Of a stretch of 9,341 nt of DNA, positions 6,208-9,341 are shown piece after piece. This DNA is from CAKSQF01 sp051868045 (GTDB taxonomy: Bacteria; Bacillota; Clostridia; Oscillospirales; CAG-272). How positions within the stretch are numbered: the first letter of the stretch is position 1; each line of letters opens with the position of its first letter. The stretch spans positions 1 to 9,341 of the forward strand of contig JBJDZN010000022.1 of the NCBI GenBank assembly GCA_051868045.1, in the 5' to 3' direction. Under the pieces are notes generated by a model. The model ran no database searches, had not been told where the DNA came from, and was given only the letters and a program-made list of their open reading frames with translations. A program made the translations under genes and the position numbers.

Positions 6208-6699
6208 ATGAGAAAGTTTATTAAGGAATTCCGGGATTTCATCAACAAGGGCAACGTCATTGACATGGCAGTCGCCGTCATCATCGGCGGTGCGTTCTCC
6301 CCCATTGTCAATGCACTGGTCAACAACATCATCATGCCCGTCATCGGCAAGCTGGTCGGCAACATGGATTTCACCGATCTCAAGACCGTCCTGACTCCCG
6401 CCGTACTGGATGAGGCAGGCGAGGTTGTCACCGCAGAGGTTGCCATCGGTTGGGGTGTACTGATTGGTGCCGTCATCAACTTCCTGATCATTGCCCTGTG
6501 CATCTTCGTTATGCTCAAAATCGTTCTCGCCGCAAAGAACAGCTCCGATAAGATCAAGAAGGCGGCAAAGAAGGGCAAAGGCAAGGAAGAAGCTCCCGCA
6601 GAACCCGCAGAACCCGCCGCTCCTGCCGCTCCCGTTGAGACCGATCTGGATGTACTTCGTGAGATCCGTGATCTTCTGAAAAGTCAGGAACAGAAATAA
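6208..6699 (+). CDS. mscL: Large-conductance mechanosensitive channel MscL
   Basis: A 163-residue inner-membrane protein. MscL forms a homopentameric pore that opens under membrane tension and releases solutes during hypo-osmotic shock. The N-terminal helix FIKEFRDFINKGN (4-16), TM1 with IDMAVAVIIGGAF (18-30) continuing through IVNALVNNIIMPVIG, the periplasmic loop (about 51-78), TM2 from IGWGVLIGAVINFLI (80-94) to about 109, and the C-terminal bundle helix LREIRDLL (150-157) are all visible. Between TM2 and that helix is a linker (111-145) that is first Lys-rich, then an Ala/Pro/Glu repeat (EEAPAEPAEPAAPAAP), making the protein longer than the roughly 130-150 residues usual for the family. 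The start is ATG 6208 behind AAAGGA (6194-6199). It is monocistronic, with its own promoter and terminator. Confidence 0.97.
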   Translation: MRKFIKEFRDFINKGNVIDMAVAVIIGGAFSPIVNALVNNIIMPVIGKLVGNMDFTDLKTVLTPAVLDEAGEVVTAEVAIGWGVLIGAVINFLIIALCIFVMLKIVLAAKNSSDKIKKAAKKGKGKEEAPAEPAEPAAPAAPVETDLDVLREIRDLLKSQEQK

Positions 6700-6745
6700 T
6701 GCAGACAAGCTCCGACCCTGCGTCGGATGCGCCGTAATTTGACAG

Positions 6746-6803
6746 AATCCCCTTGATGCAGGAACCCGAAGACTTCTTCGGGTGTCCGCTTCAAGGGGAT
6801 TTT
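6746..6803 (+). terminator. Long two-tier hairpin terminator of mscL
   Basis: The outer arms AATCCCCTTGA (6746-6756) and TCAAGGGGATT (6791-6801) are perfectly complementary. An inner stem ACCCGAAG/CTTCGGGT (6764-6771, 6776-6783) carries a 4-nt loop, and GC and GGA pairs bridge the two with small bulges. A short T-run (6800-6803) ends the structure. A smaller hairpin, TCCGAC/GTCGGA (6711-6727), precedes it. Read leftward there is no T-tract, so it probably does not serve the convergent epimerase gene. Confidence 0.8.
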
Positions 6804-6903
6804 CCGATGAAATGACATTGACTTTTTTCTTTTTCCGATTCTTTCTGTTTTTCTTCCTTATTTTCCCCCATTCGGCAGGGTCGGCTCCCTGTCGGATCGG
6901 TTT

Positions 6904-8016
6904 TTATTTCAGCCTATCCCTTTGATTTACCAGAATATCCACGATTCGAGCGGCACTTTGCCCGTCCCCGTAGGGATTTTTGGCAGGGGCGGGCGGCAGA
7001 CTTTCCGGATTTTCCAGAATTTCGGCAAGTTTTCGCCTGATCGTCTCAGGCTTCCGACCGATCAGCATCAAGGGTCCGGCATCTACCCCTTCCGAACGCT
7101 CAGTAACCTCCCGCAGAACCAGCGTAGGGATTCCCAGCGTCACTGCCTCCTCCTGAATGCCCCCCGAATCGGTCAGAATCAGGTCGGTATCCGCCAACAT
7201 CCGATGAAATTCCCACACCTCCATAGGCGGAAAACAGCGGATTTTGCCGCCTTCAGGCAGGGCTGCCCGCTGAATCCCGGCAATCTGCGGGTTGGGATGA
7301 AGCATCAGACGGGCGATGCAGTGGGGATAATCCCGCAGAACGGTCTCTACCGCCGAAATCATTCCGGGAATTTCTTCTCTGCTCTCCCGTCGGTGCAGGG
7401 TGATCAGCAGATTCCGGATTTTCTGCCTGCGGGGACGGCTTCGGAAATCATCGCCCAGCGTCAGCCGCAGGGCATCCACCACGGTGTTCCCGGTCACGAA
7501 GATCCGGTCGGGGGGCAGACCTTCGGCAAGCAGATTTTCCCTTGCCGACTCCGTTGGGGCAAAATGCAGAGCGGCAATGGGAGCGACAGATCGGCGGAAG
7601 AATTCCTCGGGAAACGGGGCTGAAAGTCGGTGGGAGCGCAGTCCCGCCTCCACATGACAAACCGGGATTCCGTCCAGAAACGCCGCCACGGCTCCGGCAT
7701 AGGCGGTGGCGGTATCTCCGTGGACAATCAGAACTGAGGGACCTTCTTCGGACAGCAGTCGGTGAATACCGGCAAGCAGATTTGCCGTCCGCAGGGGCAG
7801 TTCTGTCGAGGGATCCCCGGTCAGGCGACGGTCGGTCGAGCATCCGAATCGGGCAAGGGTGTCTTCCACCGATTCCCCGTGCTGACCGCTGTTCAGCACG
7901 GTCAAGGGGAGCTTTCGATTTCCGATCTCCAGAATCAGGGGAGCAAGTTTGATGGCGTCCGCCCGGGTTCCCACCAGAACGGCAGGACGGAACGAAAACG
8001 GCACTGTCGGATTCAC
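6904..8016 (-). CDS. wecB: UDP-N-acetylglucosamine 2-epimerase, non-hydrolysing (WecB/MnaA family)
   Basis: A 370-residue cytoplasmic enzyme expected to interconvert UDP-GlcNAc and UDP-ManNAc, the precursor of ManNAc-containing wall polymers or capsule. The family signature runs in order: GTRADAIKLAPLI (R18, K23), HGDT (D101), HVEAGLRS (E123), PFPEE (E137), FAPTESARENLL (from 152), VTGNTVVDAL (174-183), TLHRRES (H208), LTDSGGIQEEA (281-291), VLREVTERSEGVDAG (300-314) and the C-terminal NPYGDGQSAARI. D101, E123, E137 and H208 correspond to the catalytic set known in E. coli WecB. Deviations from the usual family text are GTRAD for GTRPE, QHGES for QHREM, PEEFFR for PEEINR and TERSEG for TERPEG. 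The start is GTG 8016, with AAGGAGGG 7 nt upstream inside a hairpin. It follows the feoB-linked genes on the same strand with no clear promoter of its own. Confidence 0.9.
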   Translation of the reverse strand: MNPTVPFSFRPAVLVGTRADAIKLAPLILEIGNRKLPLTVLNSGQHGESVEDTLARFGCSTDRRLTGDPSTELPLRTANLLAGIHRLLSEEGPSVLIVHGDTATAYAGAVAAFLDGIPVCHVEAGLRSHRLSAPFPEEFFRRSVAPIAALHFAPTESARENLLAEGLPPDRIFVTGNTVVDALRLTLGDDFRSRPRRQKIRNLLITLHRRESREEIPGMISAVETVLRDYPHCIARLMLHPNPQIAGIQRAALPEGGKIRCFPPMEVWEFHRMLADTDLILTDSGGIQEEAVTLGIPTLVLREVTERSEGVDAGPLMLIGRKPETIRRKLAEILENPESLPPAPAKNPYGDGQSAARIVDILVNQRDRLK

Positions 8017-8023
8017 ATAAAAT

Positions 8024-8056
8024 CCCTCCTTCGGCACATTTTACCGAAGGAGGGAG
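8024..8056 (-). promoter_or_regulatory. Hairpin that sequesters the ribosome binding site of the 2-epimerase gene
   Basis: Read on the minus strand, CCCTCCTTCGG (8056-8046) and CCGAAGGAGGG (8034-8024) form a perfect 11-bp stem with an 11-nt loop. The 3' arm contains the whole Shine-Dalgarno AAGGAGGG, and the GTG start follows 7 nt later. The folded RNA would block initiation. ATTTTAT follows the stem, so it may also act as a leaky terminator of the feoB operon. Both roles are inferred; only the pairing is seen directly. Confidence 0.7.
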
Positions 8057-8088
8057 GAATTTATGACCGTATTTTCCGAAATCGGAGT

Positions 8089-8328
8089 TTATTTGGAATT
8101 CTGCTGTTTCTGCTTTTCGATGGCATCCCGGATCTCCTGATCGCTCATGATCTTTCCGGAACCGCATCCATGGGAGCATCCCATCGAACAGGATCCGCAA
8201 TTTCCGCCGCAGATTCCCTTTCCGTTCTTCTTATCCTTGATCAGGCTGCGAACTGCCAATACCACAAGGATGACCACGATCAGAAGGACGATGATCGTTC
8301 CGATGGACTGCTGTAAAAATGCAAGCAT
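8089..8328 (-). CDS. FeoB-associated Cys-rich membrane protein
   Basis: A 79-residue protein with one N-terminal membrane helix (about 9-30), a basic stretch KDKKNGKG (31-38), a cysteine cluster CGGNCGSCSMGC (40-51) plus C55, and a charged, probably helical tail. Small single-helix proteins of this kind regularly follow feoB in Clostridia and are annotated as FeoB-associated; in other bacteria FeoC holds this place. The five cysteines (40, 44, 47, 51, 55) could bind iron or an Fe-S cluster and so help FeoB take up Fe2+, but this is inference. The ATG at 8328 is preceded by AAAGGAG with 10-nt spacing. It begins 61 nt after the feoB stop and is likely co-transcribed with feoB. Confidence 0.87.
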   Translation of the reverse strand: MLAFLQQSIGTIIVLLIVVILVVLAVRSLIKDKKNGKGICGGNCGSCSMGCSHGCGSGKIMSDQEIRDAIEKQKQQNSK

Positions 8329-8389
8329 TCCGATTTCACTCCTTTTTCTGTCTGTTTGCCATTTGATTCCTTACATCTTATGCCAAATC

Positions 8390-9341
8390 TTATGTCTTGT
8401 GCTTTTTGGAGGTACGGACCTTAACATCCAGGGAATTGGATTCCTTGTAGGGACGAACCAGAAGGTAAATCAGGGCTGCCACCAGAAGAACGGCTGCGAT
8501 TACGCCCACAATGTTCATATTGCCTGTGAAGATCGAGCCGATCTGGAAGACGATCAGGGCGATCACATAAGCAAAGACACACTGATAAGCGATGGCGAAC
8601 CAGGTCCACTTTGCCGAGTTCATTTCACGGCGAATGGCTCCGATTGCGGCAAAGCAGGGTGCGCACAGCAGGTTGAAGATCAGGAAGCAGTAGCCTGCAA
8701 GAGCGTTCATGTTGGTGCTTGCGAAATCCAGCACGCCGAACACACCTGCAACCTCTTCCTTGGCAACCAGACCCATGACGGTCGCAACGGTTGCGGTGAT
8801 GCTGCCGAAGCCCAGAGGCTTGAAGATCCAGCAGATGGCACTGCCGATGATGCCGAGGATGGAAGACTCCATCTCCATCTCTACGTCAAAGAGGAACTTG
8901 CCGTCCACAACGCCGAAGCAGGAGCCTGCCCAAATGACGATGGAGGACAGAAGGATGATGGTTCCCGCCTTCTTGATGAAGGACCAGCCTCTCTCCCACA
9001 TGGAGCGGAGAATATTGCCGACGGTGGGCAGATGGTATGCGGGAAGCTCCATAACGAAGGGAGCAGGGTCGCCGGCAAACATCTTGGTCTTTTTCAGGAT
9101 AATACCCGAGATAACGATGGCGGCAATGCCCAGGAAATATGCCGAGGGGGCTACCCACCAGCCGCTCTTGCTGCCGCCGAAGACGGCCGCCGTTACCAGT
9201 GCAATAATGGGTAGTTTCGCTCCGCAGGGGATAAAGGTCGTGGTCATAATGGTCATCTTGCGGTCACGGTCGTTCTCAATGGTACGGGATGCCATGATAC
9301 CCGGTACGCCGCAGCCGGTTCCAACCAGCATGGGGATGAAG
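8390..9341 (-). CDS. feoB: Ferrous iron transport protein FeoB, C-terminal part (runs off the right edge)
   Basis: The last 316 codons of feoB; the N-terminal G-protein domain and the first Gate domain lie beyond the window. FeoB is the GTP-dependent inner-membrane Fe2+ importer. The visible part begins with FIPM and then GTGCGVPGIMASRT (7-20), followed by RDRKMTIMTTTFIPCGAKLP (27-44 core), typical of the second Gate region and the metal-path cysteine. It continues through membrane segments near 46-54, 66-84, 127-142, LGIIGSAICWIF (162-173), VAKEEVAGVFG (192-202), the Cys pair in LLCAPCFAAIGAIRRE (224-239), 245-271 and 277-296. It ends in a short basic tail, SKKHKT. No frameshift is seen. The next gene on the strand is the FeoB-associated Cys-rich protein. 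The promoter and any Fur or DtxR site are out of view. Confidence 0.96.
   Translation of the reverse strand, partial: FIPMLVGTGCGVPGIMASRTIENDRDRKMTIMTTTFIPCGAKLPIIALVTAAVFGGSKSGWWVAPSAYFLGIAAIVISGIILKKTKMFAGDPAPFVMELPAYHLPTVGNILRSMWERGWSFIKKAGTIILLSSIVIWAGSCFGVVDGKFLFDVEMEMESSILGIIGSAICWIFKPLGFGSITATVATVMGLVAKEEVAGVFGVLDFASTNMNALAGYCFLIFNLLCAPCFAAIGAIRREMNSAKWTWFAIAYQCVFAYVIALIVFQIGSIFTGNMNIVGVIAAVLLVAALIYLLVRPYKESNSLDVKVRTSKKHKT

Noticed and set aside
6870..6903. CAGGG/CCCTG hairpin after the 2-epimerase stop as its terminator
   Set aside because: Read leftward, no T-tract follows the 5-bp stem; the only T-run is on the other strand and several bases away.
8017..8037. Alternative GTG start of the 2-epimerase at 8037
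   Set aside because: It lies in the loop of the SD hairpin without a ribosome site, and the first codons would be the Shine-Dalgarno itself; GTG 8016 is correctly spaced behind it.
8147..9214. 355-codon plus-strand frame opposite feoB
   Set aside because: It is antisense to unmistakable FeoB and Cys-rich protein sequence, and its translation has no family features.

Overview
The window looks like a scaffold from a Gram-positive, anaerobic clostridium-like Bacillota genome, possibly Oscillospirales/Ruminococcaceae; the exact taxon is inference. The support is: strong AGGAGG-type ribosome sites with some TTG/GTG starts, textbook sigma-A promoters (TTGACA-17-TAnAAT), a FeoB-associated Cys-rich membrane protein directly after feoB, and clostridial-type versions of a Ca2+ P-type ATPase, an AspB-like aminotransferase and MscL. 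Codons favour C or G in third position. A run of exactly 100 N (4208-4307) marks an assembly gap, so the two sides are joined by scaffolding and not by read sequence.

Left part (1-4193, + strand). Two single-gene units each have their own promoter: a complete calcium-type P2 ATPase (210-2822), ended by an intrinsic terminator (2847-2880), and a PLP-dependent class I/II aminotransferase (3003-4193). Middle (4194-4741). No recognisable gene: the assembly gap, then about 430 nt with five perfect hairpins, one of them a 16-bp stem with a 3-nt loop. This is the least explained stretch and may be a dispersed repeat or a structured RNA.

Centre (4742-6699). A leftward two-gene operon, a LacX-like aldose 1-epimerase followed by a small DUF1232/YkvA-type membrane protein, is divergent from mscL. 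Both promoters are near consensus and share a 200-nt intergenic region containing a 10-bp palindrome. mscL ends at a long two-tier hairpin terminator.

Right part (6904-9341, - strand). In transcription order: the C-terminal part of feoB (entering from beyond the right edge), a 79-aa FeoB-associated Cys-rich membrane protein, then a non-hydrolysing UDP-GlcNAc 2-epimerase (WecB/MnaA family). The Shine-Dalgarno of the epimerase lies inside the 3' arm of a perfect 11-bp hairpin, which suggests translational gating or partial termination between the iron genes and the envelope-sugar gene. The genes are mostly ordinary ion-homeostasis, osmotic-safety and sugar-metabolism functions; no defence system, prophage, CRISPR array, tRNA or rRNA is visible.
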